A stretch of 64,000 nt of DNA. It comes from DAOPYU01 sp942493245. Lineage in GTDB: Bacteria > Sumerlaeota > Sumerlaeia > UBA8349. How positions within the stretch are numbered: position 1 is the first letter of the stretch; the number at the start of each line of letters is the position of its first letter. The translations under genes were made by a program, and so were the position numbers. The notes under the pieces are model-generated. The model saw only the letters and a program-made list of their open reading frames with translations, had not been told where the DNA came from and made no database searches. The stretch spans positions 2,914,001 to 2,978,000 of the forward strand of contig OW818685.1 in assembly GCA_942493245.1 (NCBI GenBank). The letters are read 5' to 3'. Shown here piece by piece: positions 43,027-51,583 of this stretch.

Positions 43027-45886
43027 ACTCCCAATTATTATTCTTGAATCCGAGGCTTGTGGCGTTTTCGGAAACGGCTCGCCGGGTCTGGTCTGAGGCG
43101 CCGTTCGGGAACTCGGCCCGGATCACCAATTCGACGGAGAGTTCCGCATTGGGGTCATTCGCGAGCACGCTGATGACTTCATCGGAGATTTCGCGCAGTT
43201 TGGCCTTGGCGGCGGAGGCGTTGATCCTGACGGAACCGAAGAAGAGTCGGGCCTGGGGCCTGGGTTGCGTCTGTGCGGTGGCGCCGGGTGTTCCCATGCC
43301 GCCACTCGAGATTCCACCAGACACGGGGGTGGAGAGGATTCCACCCTCACTGCTCGTTGTGGGGAGTGGCGCCGGTTCGGGTTTCGCGAGGGAGGCTTCG
43401 TAGCGTTGGGCGGCTTCCGGCTCGATGAGCAGCAGGGTGTCGTCGAGTTGGACGTTGGCGTCTCCGAACTTGAAGCCTTCGAAGGTGTCGCCGTCTTGGC
43501 CGCAGGCCGTACCGAAGAAGTCGCGGGTTCCGGCGCCCGTGGTGATGGCTCTCGACAACACGCTGCGGTCTTTCAGACGGGGCAGGTAGAGGTAACGGAG
43601 TGAGTCTTCCCAGAACGCCATCGCTCTGGCCGCCGTTTTTCCGTCTTTCCAGTACAGCTGCTTCAGGTTTGTTTTCAGGTGGAAGGGCGACCAGGTGCCG
43701 ATCACCCATTCATTTTCGATGCAGACCCGTTCCATTTCAGCGCCGAGTGTGGCTCCGCTGGTGTTCAGCGGAATGGCTTCCACCGTGGCCTCGGGCGTTG
43801 TGGGTTGGGCTTGCGAGGGGCAGAGCAGCCAGCGGTAGCATTCTCGAACGGCCCTGGGGATAACTTCCTCGGCGGTCTTCAGTTCCTTCTCGGCCTGCTT
43901 CTTTTGCAGTTGGTCTATGACGAGCCGGTTGGACTCGATATCCTCAACGATGGATTTCCACGCCAGCACCGTGCGCAGGCAATCGCTGACACGGCTGTAG
44001 GCGCCGTGTTCGGGCGCCAGGAAGAGCAGGCGGTTGCCCCGGTGGCGCGGCTTCTGGCCATTGTTGCGGGTATAGGTCAGCACCTCCTCGAAAGCCCACT
44101 TCGGTTCCGCTTTGCTGTAGAACTTGTCCGGTGGCAGCACGACCAGCCGCAACGCACCGTCGTCCGGCACGTCGGAGTGGGGGGTGAAAACATGGACGCC
44201 ATCAAAGAATGTCGCCCCGTTGGTGAGTCGCCGCAACACGTCCGTGAGTTTGGGACGCATGTCCTCGTCCTTGAAGCGGCGCTTGCGGTCCTCCATCTCG
44301 CGGCGTAGGTTGGCGCGCGTGTCGAACCAGAACCGAGTCGTCTCTTTTGCCTTGTCGTCCGAGGCGTTCAGGTAGTGCAACCGGTCGCAGAGGCGGTTGA
44401 GCGCGTCGGAATAGGTGGAGAGCGTCTGGCCGGGCTGAAAGCAGCCGAGCAGGACGTGGGCGCGTTCCATCCCCCGATTTCCCATTTCTTTTGTGGCCAC
44501 AGCAGAGGGGGCGGTACCGAAGAAGAGGGTCCGCGCCACGCGTCGTGCGGCCTGGATTTCCCCGAAGCGGGTCTCCTTGGTCTCCAGTTCCGTGGTTTCG
44601 GCACGTTCACCGTCCACGTCCCGATCTATCACAGCGTCCCAGCCATTCTGGAGGTGGCAGGTCAGTTCAGTTCGCGCTCCACCGTCGTAGAGCGGCAGGC
44701 AGCCGGGCAAGATCATCAGGTCCTTGTTGTCGTCCTTCCACAGGCGGGAGATCACCTTCGCCATCAACTTCAGCACGCCGCGTGTGCGCTGGAAACCCTC
44801 CAGTGTGGACCAGTCTTCGTAGAGCCGGTCGAACACTTCCGGGTGGATGGGGTAGGCCTGCACAAGGCGGTCGAAATAGCGGGCTTCCTGCGTTTCGGAG
44901 GGCAGTTTAGACCCCTCTTTGACATAGGCATCGGCAAAGGCGCGGCAGATGGTGTCGCGCGTCTGGGGGTCGCGGATCGGTTCAAACAACCGCCGTCGCA
45001 CGATTTCGAACGCCTCCTCGGCGACGACGGGTTTCCAGAGCGCCTGGACCCGCCCGAAGTAACTCTCGAGGGCTCTCAGCGCCTGCATCCCGCGAGCACC
45101 GCCCACCTGGACGTTGCCGTCGGGACCGGCTTTCTTGGGGTCACTCTCCGGAAGCGAAGCGAGCACGATCGCGTTGGGGACCAGTTTCACTGCCTCGGTG
45201 AGCGCCTGGATGAAGGAGAGGTTGCTCTCAAACGTTCCGCCGCTCTGGGGCGCTCCTTCCGGGAACTGGCGGATGTAGGCGACCAGTTCGTCCATCAGCA
45301 CGACGCAGGGCGCGTACTTTTCCAGGAGGGTCTTGAGTACTTCCTTGCCCGGCGAGGTGCCGGTGGCGTCGGCCTGGGCCAGCAGGGCGAAGGCTTCCTC
45401 GCCGCCTAGTTGCCACGCCAGTTCACCCCAGAGGGTGTGGATTGTCTGCTGGCCGCGCTTCCACGCCTGGCCGGGGGCGTGGTGGTTGCCGTCGAGCACG
45501 GCCACCCGCGCGTGGGGGATGTCCATCAAGCCGGTTTGATCCAGCAGCGCCGGAATGCCGGGGAGGTCCTGGAGAGAGCACTGGCGCATGGCCAGGTGAT
45601 AGACCGCCAGCATGGTGTGCGTCTTGCCACCGCCGAAGGCCGTCTGGAGTTGGATGACCGGGTCGCCCCCCTGGCCGTTGAGCCGCCGCGCCACCGAGGT
45701 GAGCAACAGCCCCATGCCCTCGGTGATGAAGGTCCGCTCGAAGAAATCCGCTGCGTCCTGGTACTCCTGCGTTGCCTGGCCGGACTGGACAGCCGTGATG
45801 TCGGCGGCGAACTCGGACTGCTGGAAGGTTCCCTGCAGGACGTCGGAGTGGGGGATGGCAATTTCACGCCAGGGTTTCAGGGTCAT
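43025..45886 (-). CDS. DUF499 AAA+ ATPase (A component of helicase-methylase-ATPase defence system)
   Basis: 953 aa from MTLKPWREIAIPHSDVLQGT (AAAAGGAACGACC upstream). Walker A is TAFGGGKTH (residues 85-90) and Walker B CVVLMDEL (195-201), as in the DUF499 predicted ATPases (COG1483). Nucleotide-dependent activity would couple recognition to the partner helicase and methylase. The C-terminal 100 residues contain a Pro/Gly/Ser-rich linker (about 845-880) before a final alpha-beta domain. Last gene of the operon, 40 bases after the methylase; the gap contains a fragment of the palindromic repeat seen at 47483-47675. BREX PglY/BrxC ATPases are related in function, but no PglZ is present here. 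Confidence 0.88.
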   Translation of the reverse strand: MTLKPWREIAIPHSDVLQGTFQQSEFAADITAVQSGQATQEYQDAADFFERTFITEGMGLLLTSVARRLNGQGGDPVIQLQTAFGGGKTHTMLAVYHLAMRQCSLQDLPGIPALLDQTGLMDIPHARVAVLDGNHHAPGQAWKRGQQTIHTLWGELAWQLGGEEAFALLAQADATGTSPGKEVLKTLLEKYAPCVVLMDELVAYIRQFPEGAPQSGGTFESNLSFIQALTEAVKLVPNAIVLASLPESDPKKAGPDGNVQVGGARGMQALRALESYFGRVQALWKPVVAEEAFEIVRRRLFEPIRDPQTRDTICRAFADAYVKEGSKLPSETQEARYFDRLVQAYPIHPEVFDRLYEDWSTLEGFQRTRGVLKLMAKVISRLWKDDNKDLMILPGCLPLYDGGARTELTCHLQNGWDAVIDRDVDGERAETTELETKETRFGEIQAARRVARTLFFGTAPSAVATKEMGNRGMERAHVLLGCFQPGQTLSTYSDALNRLCDRLHYLNASDDKAKETTRFWFDTRANLRREMEDRKRRFKDEDMRPKLTDVLRRLTNGATFFDGVHVFTPHSDVPDDGALRLVVLPPDKFYSKAEPKWAFEEVLTYTRNNGQKPRHRGNRLLFLAPEHGAYSRVSDCLRTVLAWKSIVEDIESNRLVIDQLQKKQAEKELKTAEEVIPRAVRECYRWLLCPSQAQPTTPEATVEAIPLNTSGATLGAEMERVCIENEWVIGTWSPFHLKTNLKQLYWKDGKTAARAMAFWEDSLRYLYLPRLKDRSVLSRAITTGAGTRDFFGTACGQDGDTFEGFKFGDANVQLDDTLLLIEPEAAQRYEASLAKPEPAPLPTTSSEGGILSTPVSGGISSGGMGTPGATAQTQPRPQARLFFGSVRINASAAKAKLREISDEVISVLANDPNAELSVELVIRAEFPNGASDQTRRAVSENATSLGFKNNNWE

Positions 45887-45904
45887 GGTCGTTCCTTTTT
45901 CTAC

Positions 45905-45922
45905 TTTCGTGTCTTCGTGTGG
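45905..45922. repeat. Fragment of dispersed palindromic repeat
   Basis: TTTCGTGTCTTCGTGTGG matches the inner arm of the element at 47483-47675. It fills most of the 40-base gap between the methylase and ATPase genes. Confidence 0.6.
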
Positions 45923-45926
45923 GGCA

Positions 45927-48900
45927 TTACTTTTCCCACAAGTCCTCTTGCACCGCCGTGTCTTTTCGGGTGCTGGCGCTGGAGGCGGTTTCGATGCCGG
46001 TCCAACTGGTGATGAGTTCGTTGTAGGCGCGGGCGTCTTCGGCCTGGCCCAGGCGCTCGCAGAGGGTGTAGAGGCGGTAGGCCAGCTGGCGCACGGCTTC
46101 GGCCTTGCCGCCCAGGGCCGCCAGGAGCGCGCCCGAGGCGGACTCGCCCCCTTGATTCAGGGCGCAGATGAGGTGGTGCAGCGCCTCCCATACGGGGGTG
46201 CGGGTGTCGGTGCGCGGGTCCCAGTCGGTGGGATACTCGGCCCACTTGAGCAGGCGGACCTTGCCGCTGCCGCTCTCGATCACGCCTGCTTCCTTCAGGC
46301 CGTCCACGCTGATGGATTTGGAGCGGGCCAGCACGTCGGCTTCTCCAAAGGCGCTCTCGCTCCAGCCGTGTTGCTCGAACCAGTGGAGGCAGAACTGCGT
46401 GTCGGCGTCGAAGTCGTCCTCGGCCAGGAAGCGGTTGATGAGTTGCAGGGCAGTGCGGACGGTCATGGGGGAACCGTCGGCTTCGAGTACGGCAGCGTAT
46501 TTCGAGAAGACGGCCATGCCGGGGCCGATGATGGCCTGCGAGAGGTCCACCGGGGCGACGGGGGAACGGTCATCACCGGAGCCTTTGGTCATTTCATCCA
46601 GAGCCTCGGGCAGGACGGCGTTCAGTTCGCGGATGAACTCGCGGCGCGAGACCGTCGGCGCGTCTGCCGGGCGCTTGCGGCAGACCAGGACGATGCTCGA
46701 AGCGAGGGCGTTTGTGCCCATACCGATCATGCGGAATTCCTGTTCGCTGCGTAACGGCCAGGTCCCGACGATGGCAAAGCCCGCACTCAATACGGCAGTC
46801 AGGAACGTTTCCCAGCCAGTGGAAGAGGTTCCAGCATCGCCGTTATTCTCCGATTGCTTGAAGGCGTAATAGATCGTAATCGGTCCTTCGGGGTGCGCTT
46901 GCTCCGCGAGGTTGTGGATGACTTGTGTCATGCCTTCCAAGAAGAATCTTTCTGCTCTTTCTTTTGTGCCATGACGATAGGGGGTGGCTATCAATTCTTC
47001 TGCCTTTGGAACGGCAATCGTAGCCAAAAGCGAAGGAAAAACAAGACGAAGAGTTTTCCTGAGCCAGACGTAAAAAAAGTCGGATAAGTCGGCGTAGCCT
47101 ATATTGTCGTAATAGGGCGGATCAGTGGAGATGGTCTTGATCTGAGAGACTGTTTGTGTTTGGGCATCTGCCTGAGCGGCAAAACCACCAGCGACAGGAG
47201 ATAGTTTTAGAAGACAATTTGCAATGAATTCTGATGCCGGGACAAAACCTCCAACAGTATCTGCGAGAATAGCCGCTTCTGGATAATCCCATGTCATCGG
47301 AATCGCATGCTTTGAAAAAAGGTTCATCACTTTCTGGTTTCCAGGCACCCACCTCGTAACCGCGTTGGAGAAATCGGCACAACGATCCACCGCAAACGCC
47401 AGATAGACACTGACGGCTTCGGCGTAGGCGGTGGGGCCGGTGCCGCCCTGGTCGAGGGGGCGGGGGTCGGGAACGGAATTTGTCTCACGCGGAGACGCGG
47501 AGGCGCGGAGAAGAGAAGAAGAGGTCTCACACGAAGACACAAAGACACGAAGTGAAGCGCAATCCGATGCCCCCTTTGTGTCCTTCGTGCCTTCGTGTGA
47601 TCCTGTTTTTCCCTTCGTATTCGTACCTTCGAGTGTCCCCGTCTCTTTCTCCGCGCCCTCCGCGTCTCCGCGTGATTCCCATGCTTTTTCTGCGTCCAGC
47701 CGGATGCGCTCGCGCGCCTCTCCCACCAGGTCGCTGAACGTCGTCAACGCCACCAACTGACGGGGAGTGAATGCGTCGCCCCAAGTGTACATCCCGTACA
47801 TAGGCAGACGATCAATATCATGACAGGGTGTTGTGACCTTTAGATCCGGTTTCCAAGTTGGCTTGGCCGTCCGGGCGATGGCTTCCATCTCCGGCGTTGG
47901 CGCGAGATACACTCGCCCGCGCTTGCCTTCGGCCACGATGGCCATCATCTTTGCTCCCATGCGCCCGACACGACTTTCCGACTTGATGTAGTCCCCAGAG
48001 ATGGGTGTACCGGATATTAGGCAAGCAAAGTTTGCTCGGGCCAGTTTTGTACCGTTCTTCGCGTTTTCGTATTCAGCCATTTGAAAATCAGCGCTCCCTG
48101 TGGTCTTCACAGTGAAGCGGTAGTGGTCACCGTCGATGACAGGGAGGACATAGGCTTCCTTGCCCGCCTTGCTGGAGAGCACGAACGTGGAGGCGAGCGG
48201 TACGTCCACGTGGGAAAAAGCGGGGTTGGGGCTCTTGACCGTGCGCGCCCAGAGCCACGCGATGACGGTGAGTTTTTGTCCGACCAGGGGTTTCAGATCC
48301 GGCCGATCCTGAGCCGTCTCCGGGGTGATCTCGATCCGGGGGTACAAGTGGCCGATGCGTTTCCGGGCTTCCTCGCGCATCCACTCACCGTAGTACCGCA
48401 CGTCCGCCGCCAGTCCCTCCGCCCCTTTCCAGGTCTGCGCGGCCTTCTGGTGCGGTCCCTGTTCCTGATACTCCGGATTCACCGGGGACTGTCCCGCGAA
48501 CCGGGGCGGAATCTCGATCATGGCCTTATTGATGAGCACGGCGACGGGGTTGAGGTCGGAAGCATAGCTTTCGAGGCCGAGGCGCTGGGCCTCGAGCGGG
48601 ATGGCGCCGCCCCCGGCGAAAGGGTCGTGGAAGGCGGGCAGTTTGTCGGGGTTGAAGAGTTCGGTGGCCTGGGGGTGGTCGCGGTTGAGTTCGCAGACCT
48701 CACGCCAGGAGCGGCGAATCTCGGCGCGGGCGGCCTCGAGCACCGTCTCGTTGGTGGTGTTTTCCCACAGGACGAGATCTTCGATGATCTTGAAGAGGCG
48801 CTGGCGCTCGATGGCCGCGTCCTTTTTGTTCATGCCGTACTTGAACCCGCCGCCCTGCTGGTAACCGGGATCGTTGACGAGTTGGGCAAAGAGGACGGCC

Positions 48901-49058
48901 CGCGCCGCCGCCAGAGGACGGCGTGCAAACCAGAGGTGAATCCCACGAGGGTGTGCGCCAATACCTGGCATCTTCTCGTGGGCGCACGCCTTATTGATGG
49001 CATCCAGCGGCAGAGCGACCTCGATGAGTTTGCGCGGGGATTTGATGGGGTGGGTCAT
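45927..49058 (-). CDS. DUF1156 adenine-specific DNA methylase (M component), with in-frame repeat insertion
   Basis: 1043 aa. The N-terminus IKSPRKLIEVALPLDAIN opens the DUF1156 domain (COG1743), followed by GIHLWFARRPLAAARAVLFA. The SAM-binding motif is HDPFAGGGAIPLEA (about 144-157) and the catalytic motif DPPYYDN (about 645), so it is an N6-adenine-type methylase probably marking self DNA. Residues about 462-525 are not family sequence: they are translated from a 193-bp palindromic repeat (ESRGDAEGAEK ... ASPRETNS) lying between the two motifs, in a position that may form a loop. The repeat keeps the frame open, so activity may survive. Starts 7 bases after the PtuB-like gene; the ribosome site is weak. 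Confidence 0.88.
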   Translation of the reverse strand: MTHPIKSPRKLIEVALPLDAINKACAHEKMPGIGAHPRGIHLWFARRPLAAARAVLFAQLVNDPGYQQGGGFKYGMNKKDAAIERQRLFKIIEDLVLWENTTNETVLEAARAEIRRSWREVCELNRDHPQATELFNPDKLPAFHDPFAGGGAIPLEAQRLGLESYASDLNPVAVLINKAMIEIPPRFAGQSPVNPEYQEQGPHQKAAQTWKGAEGLAADVRYYGEWMREEARKRIGHLYPRIEITPETAQDRPDLKPLVGQKLTVIAWLWARTVKSPNPAFSHVDVPLASTFVLSSKAGKEAYVLPVIDGDHYRFTVKTTGSADFQMAEYENAKNGTKLARANFACLISGTPISGDYIKSESRVGRMGAKMMAIVAEGKRGRVYLAPTPEMEAIARTAKPTWKPDLKVTTPCHDIDRLPMYGMYTWGDAFTPRQLVALTTFSDLVGEARERIRLDAEKAWESRGDAEGAEKETGTLEGTNTKGKTGSHEGTKDTKGASDCASLRVFVSSCETSSSLLRASASPRETNSVPDPRPLDQGGTGPTAYAEAVSVYLAFAVDRCADFSNAVTRWVPGNQKVMNLFSKHAIPMTWDYPEAAILADTVGGFVPASEFIANCLLKLSPVAGGFAAQADAQTQTVSQIKTISTDPPYYDNIGYADLSDFFYVWLRKTLRLVFPSLLATIAVPKAEELIATPYRHGTKERAERFFLEGMTQVIHNLAEQAHPEGPITIYYAFKQSENNGDAGTSSTGWETFLTAVLSAGFAIVGTWPLRSEQEFRMIGMGTNALASSIVLVCRKRPADAPTVSRREFIRELNAVLPEALDEMTKGSGDDRSPVAPVDLSQAIIGPGMAVFSKYAAVLEADGSPMTVRTALQLINRFLAEDDFDADTQFCLHWFEQHGWSESAFGEADVLARSKSISVDGLKEAGVIESGSGKVRLLKWAEYPTDWDPRTDTRTPVWEALHHLICALNQGGESASGALLAALGGKAEAVRQLAYRLYTLCERLGQAEDARAYNELITSWTGIETASSASTRKDTAVQEDLWEK
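47483..47675. repeat. 193-bp nested palindromic repeat inserted in the methylase gene
   Basis: Outer arms TCACGCGGAGACGCGGAGG... and ...CCTCCGCGTCTCCGCGTGA, inner arms CACACGAAGACACAAAGACA... and ...TTTGTGTCCTTCGTGCC-TTCGTGTG. This is the dispersed repeat type that yields spurious HAETRRRGE-like translations in many environmental genomes. Here it sits in frame inside a conserved gene. MITE-like behaviour is inferred from the inverted-repeat form. Confidence 0.85.
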
Positions 49059-49065
49059 AGGGGGC

Positions 49066-49755
49066 CTATTCAGAGAAAAAATCTGTTGTTATATCTATTG
49101 ACATAGGAGTCAAAGTATGCCTAATGGCAGTGAAGAAAGGTAGATTAAGAGCTTTTTCAAGTTCATCTTCCAGGAAAGGTAACCAATCCTCCGGAGGATA
49201 TAACGTGGTCATCTCCTGGATTTCTAAACCAATTTGAACATAACCCATACACTGTCTCTTTCTCATATGGCGGAGTGAACCACCTTGTGCATCCAGATTG
49301 AAAATACGCAGAGTTTCTCTTGCTCGATGTTGTTCCGATGGTGTTAAATCTTGCCTCAACTCAATTGTTCCATCTGCGATAAAATGGAAAAAATGCTCAG
49401 GATCTTCCTCATCTGGCTTTATAAGATCAAGATGATTATAGGGAACGATCTTATCTTTATACTTTCCGCAAGAATTTTCTCGTTTACATGATAAAAAGAG
49501 ATTGTCCCATTCAAATGTCCCCTGAGGATAACGGCTCCGCTGTCTAAAATGCTCTATGTGTTGACCATGAGAGTCAAGATCACACTCGCAATATGCGCAC
49601 AACCGACCTTGCATACTCTCCAGTTTATTTTGAATGTCGTCACGTTCTGTCTTTTTTGGTATCATTTTGATTTCTGAAAAACAAACCCATTTATCAGTTC
49701 GGTAATCATAGTGACATAGACAAGTCGGTTCTACCCCTCTATGTAGTTGGTGCAT
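49066..49755 (-). CDS. ptuB: Septu-like HNH endonuclease (PtuB family)
   Basis: 229 aa from MHQLHRGVEPTCL, with GGAGGATAAATAAGTC upstream. HNH features: CAYC (53-56), HIEHFRQRS (66-74), WDNLFLSC (83-90), then CGKYK, the pattern of the TIGR02646-type HNH proteins used as PtuB in Septu and in retron-Ec78. Effector nuclease activated when the partner ATPase responds to infection, by family knowledge. It starts 3 bases after the ATPase gene. The gene pair is clearly more AT-rich than the methylase and helicase around it, so it was probably inserted later. No reverse transcriptase is present, so it is not a retron. Confidence 0.85.
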   Translation of the reverse strand: MHQLHRGVEPTCLCHYDYRTDKWVCFSEIKMIPKKTERDDIQNKLESMQGRLCAYCECDLDSHGQHIEHFRQRSRYPQGTFEWDNLFLSCKRENSCGKYKDKIVPYNHLDLIKPDEEDPEHFFHFIADGTIELRQDLTPSEQHRARETLRIFNLDAQGGSLRHMRKRQCMGYVQIGLEIQEMTTLYPPEDWLPFLEDELEKALNLPFFTAIRHTLTPMSIDITTDFFSE

Positions 49756-49758
49756 GAC

Positions 49759-51174
49759 TTATTTATCCTCCTTCGCCGTTCCCTCTGTGGTGGGATGGAG
49801 ATTCCGCTTAAACTTCTCAAAACGAACCAGGCGATCACATTCCTGCACGAGTGGATGACGTGGGCCAAAGTGTTCATCTAATTTCTGACGCAGATTAATC
49901 GCGATTTCAGAATCCATTTGTCCCGTTTGGATTAGGGCTTTGTACTTGCTCAACCAACGGGCTTCCTCGACTCCTGGTACAGGATCTGTTCCCATCACAG
50001 ATGCCATTACAGAAGCACTTTCATCTCCTTTTGTCTGTTCAAATGGTATCCGAATGTTACCATCTTTGGAGATGACCCGAATGCATTTGGCTGGCACAGT
50101 GGTCAATACCTGTGGGCTATGTGTGGTCACGATGAATTGTGTCTTGGGAAATACACGCATGAGGTCACCAAGCACACGCTGTTGCCACGATGGATGCAGA
50201 TGTAAGTCTATCTCGTCCACTAGCATGATGGCTGGAGCATTGAGTGGCATTGGTCCCAAGAACGGATCTGAATCGGTAGGTTGATCGACAAAGTCGGGAT
50301 TGGCCTGTGTCATCCGGCGGGCAAAATCCATAGCCAACGCAAGCATAGCCTGATAGCCTTGACTCAACTGATCAACACGCAGAGAGACACTTTGTCCATC
50401 CGGCAGTTCACGATCCACAATCAGTTTGTGTGAAGGCATATCAAAACGAGGACTGGATATTCCCTTGCCGAGAATTTCACAGACAACCTGACGAACTGCA
50501 GCCAACGCAGGTAATTCCTCGAAGTTCTGTTCATTACAGCCTTTGTTCATTCGTAATTCATTTGCCTCGGCTGCATCGAACCATTGCAGGCATTCTTTGA
50601 AATTGCTTCTTGCATCCAGAGCGCCTATCAAGGCGGAAGCTTGCTGGGAATAGTCGGCGTAACTGGGGTGTAATCTTCCAGGGATATTGAGAAAAGCACG
50701 AGACGTTCCATAGTACGCAACGACAGGAAATGTGGTCAAATCTGACCCCAGAGAAGAGTTTATTGCTATTGCATCCAAATACCTATTCAAATGGCTCTGC
50801 CCCACCTTATTTGGTGGCAATAAATCTAACGCCCAGCGACTGGATGCTTTCCAGTAATCCCAAAAAAGATGGTCTGTTGTCTCCATGAAGACCTGAACGT
50901 ATTGAGCTGCACTAAACTTTGGCTGTCCATCCCGGCTTGTGCTGGTTTTGACCACACGAAAATCAGTGTCCTTGACTCCAGGTGCTTTCAGTCGCTGGTT
51001 TGCCGATGAAAGGCGGGTAAGAATTGGGGAAAGCCCCAAGGCGATGGCATCGAGGATCGCAGTTTTCCCACTACCGTTTTCTGCAACCAATACGGTCAGT
51101 CTTGGGTCTAAATTCATTTCGAAATTTTCAAAGCATCGAAAGTTTCGGAGAACTATTTTCTTCAATGGCTTCAT
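49759..51174 (-). CDS. ptuA: Septu-like SMC/ABC-type ATPase (PtuA family)
   Basis: 471 aa from MKPLKKIVLRNFRCFENFEM (AAGGAGGAACGCTTT upstream); the longer frame upstream lies in another gene and is rejected. Walker A is VAENGSGKTAI (30-40), a signature-like LSQGYQAMLALAMDFA follows at about 275-290, and Walker B with D-loop is IMLVDEIDLHLHPSWQQ (about 315-330), then a switch His in VTTHSPQVL. This is the OLD/AAA15-type ATPase fold of PtuA, which senses infection and regulates the PtuB nuclease. Adjacent to the PtuB-like gene. Neighbours upstream are the methylase-helicase chimera and DUF4062 gene. Confidence 0.85.
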   Translation of the reverse strand: MKPLKKIVLRNFRCFENFEMNLDPRLTVLVAENGSGKTAILDAIALGLSPILTRLSSANQRLKAPGVKDTDFRVVKTSTSRDGQPKFSAAQYVQVFMETTDHLFWDYWKASSRWALDLLPPNKVGQSHLNRYLDAIAINSSLGSDLTTFPVVAYYGTSRAFLNIPGRLHPSYADYSQQASALIGALDARSNFKECLQWFDAAEANELRMNKGCNEQNFEELPALAAVRQVVCEILGKGISSPRFDMPSHKLIVDRELPDGQSVSLRVDQLSQGYQAMLALAMDFARRMTQANPDFVDQPTDSDPFLGPMPLNAPAIMLVDEIDLHLHPSWQQRVLGDLMRVFPKTQFIVTTHSPQVLTTVPAKCIRVISKDGNIRIPFEQTKGDESASVMASVMGTDPVPGVEEARWLSKYKALIQTGQMDSEIAINLRQKLDEHFGPRHPLVQECDRLVRFEKFKRNLHPTTEGTAKEDK

Positions 51175-51187
51175 AAAGCGTTCCTCC

Positions 51188-51583
51188 TTATTCTGATTCA
51201 ACGTGTGCAAGCAACGCTTTGAGTTCATAATTGATAGAGGCGATGCCCCAACCGGGTTCACACTCGAATGGATTACGAATGTACCACGGTCCCTCGACTT
51301 TATCATCTTCATCCACCAAGGCAATCGCCAGAAGAAACTTGTTCGCGTGGTTACGAGCGTAGATCATTTCGTTGCGGGTGATGGTGACCGTGGTGGCCCC
51401 CTTGGCGCGGCCCTTGACTTCGATGTGGCGCGTGTCGGGCTGGTAGCCATTCTGCGCCTCCCTGAGTCCAGCAGGATCATTGACGAGTTGGCTGAAGATA
51501 ACGGCCCGCGCCGCCGCATTGATGGCATCCAGCTGCAGCGCGACCTCAATGAGTTTGCGCGGGGATTTGATGGAGTGGGTCAC
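51188..51583 (-). CDS. Chimera: DUF1156 methylase N-terminus fused to DUF3883 of the helicase
   Basis: 131 aa from a GTG that overlaps the DUF4062 stop (GTGA). Residues 1-22 (THSIKSPRKLIEVALQLDAI) match methylase residues 1-22. Then 27 residues are missing and AAARAVIFSQLVNDP matches methylase 50-64. From AQNGYQPDTRHIEVKG to the end it matches the last about 90 residues of the helicase (DUF3883). HIEVKG retains the E-x-K of a nuclease-like fold. It is either a recombination scar left when the Septu pair entered the operon or a small stand-alone DUF3883 protein. The reading frame is intact. Confidence 0.78.
   Translation of the reverse strand: MTHSIKSPRKLIEVALQLDAINAAARAVIFSQLVNDPAGLREAQNGYQPDTRHIEVKGRAKGATTVTITRNEMIYARNHANKFLLAIALVDEDDKVEGPWYIRNPFECEPGWGIASINYELKALLAHVESE

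Noticed and set aside
49066..51174. Retron of the Ec78 type
   Set aside because: PtuA/PtuB also serve as retron effectors, so I looked for a reverse transcriptase (YxDD motif) and an ncRNA nearby; none is present.
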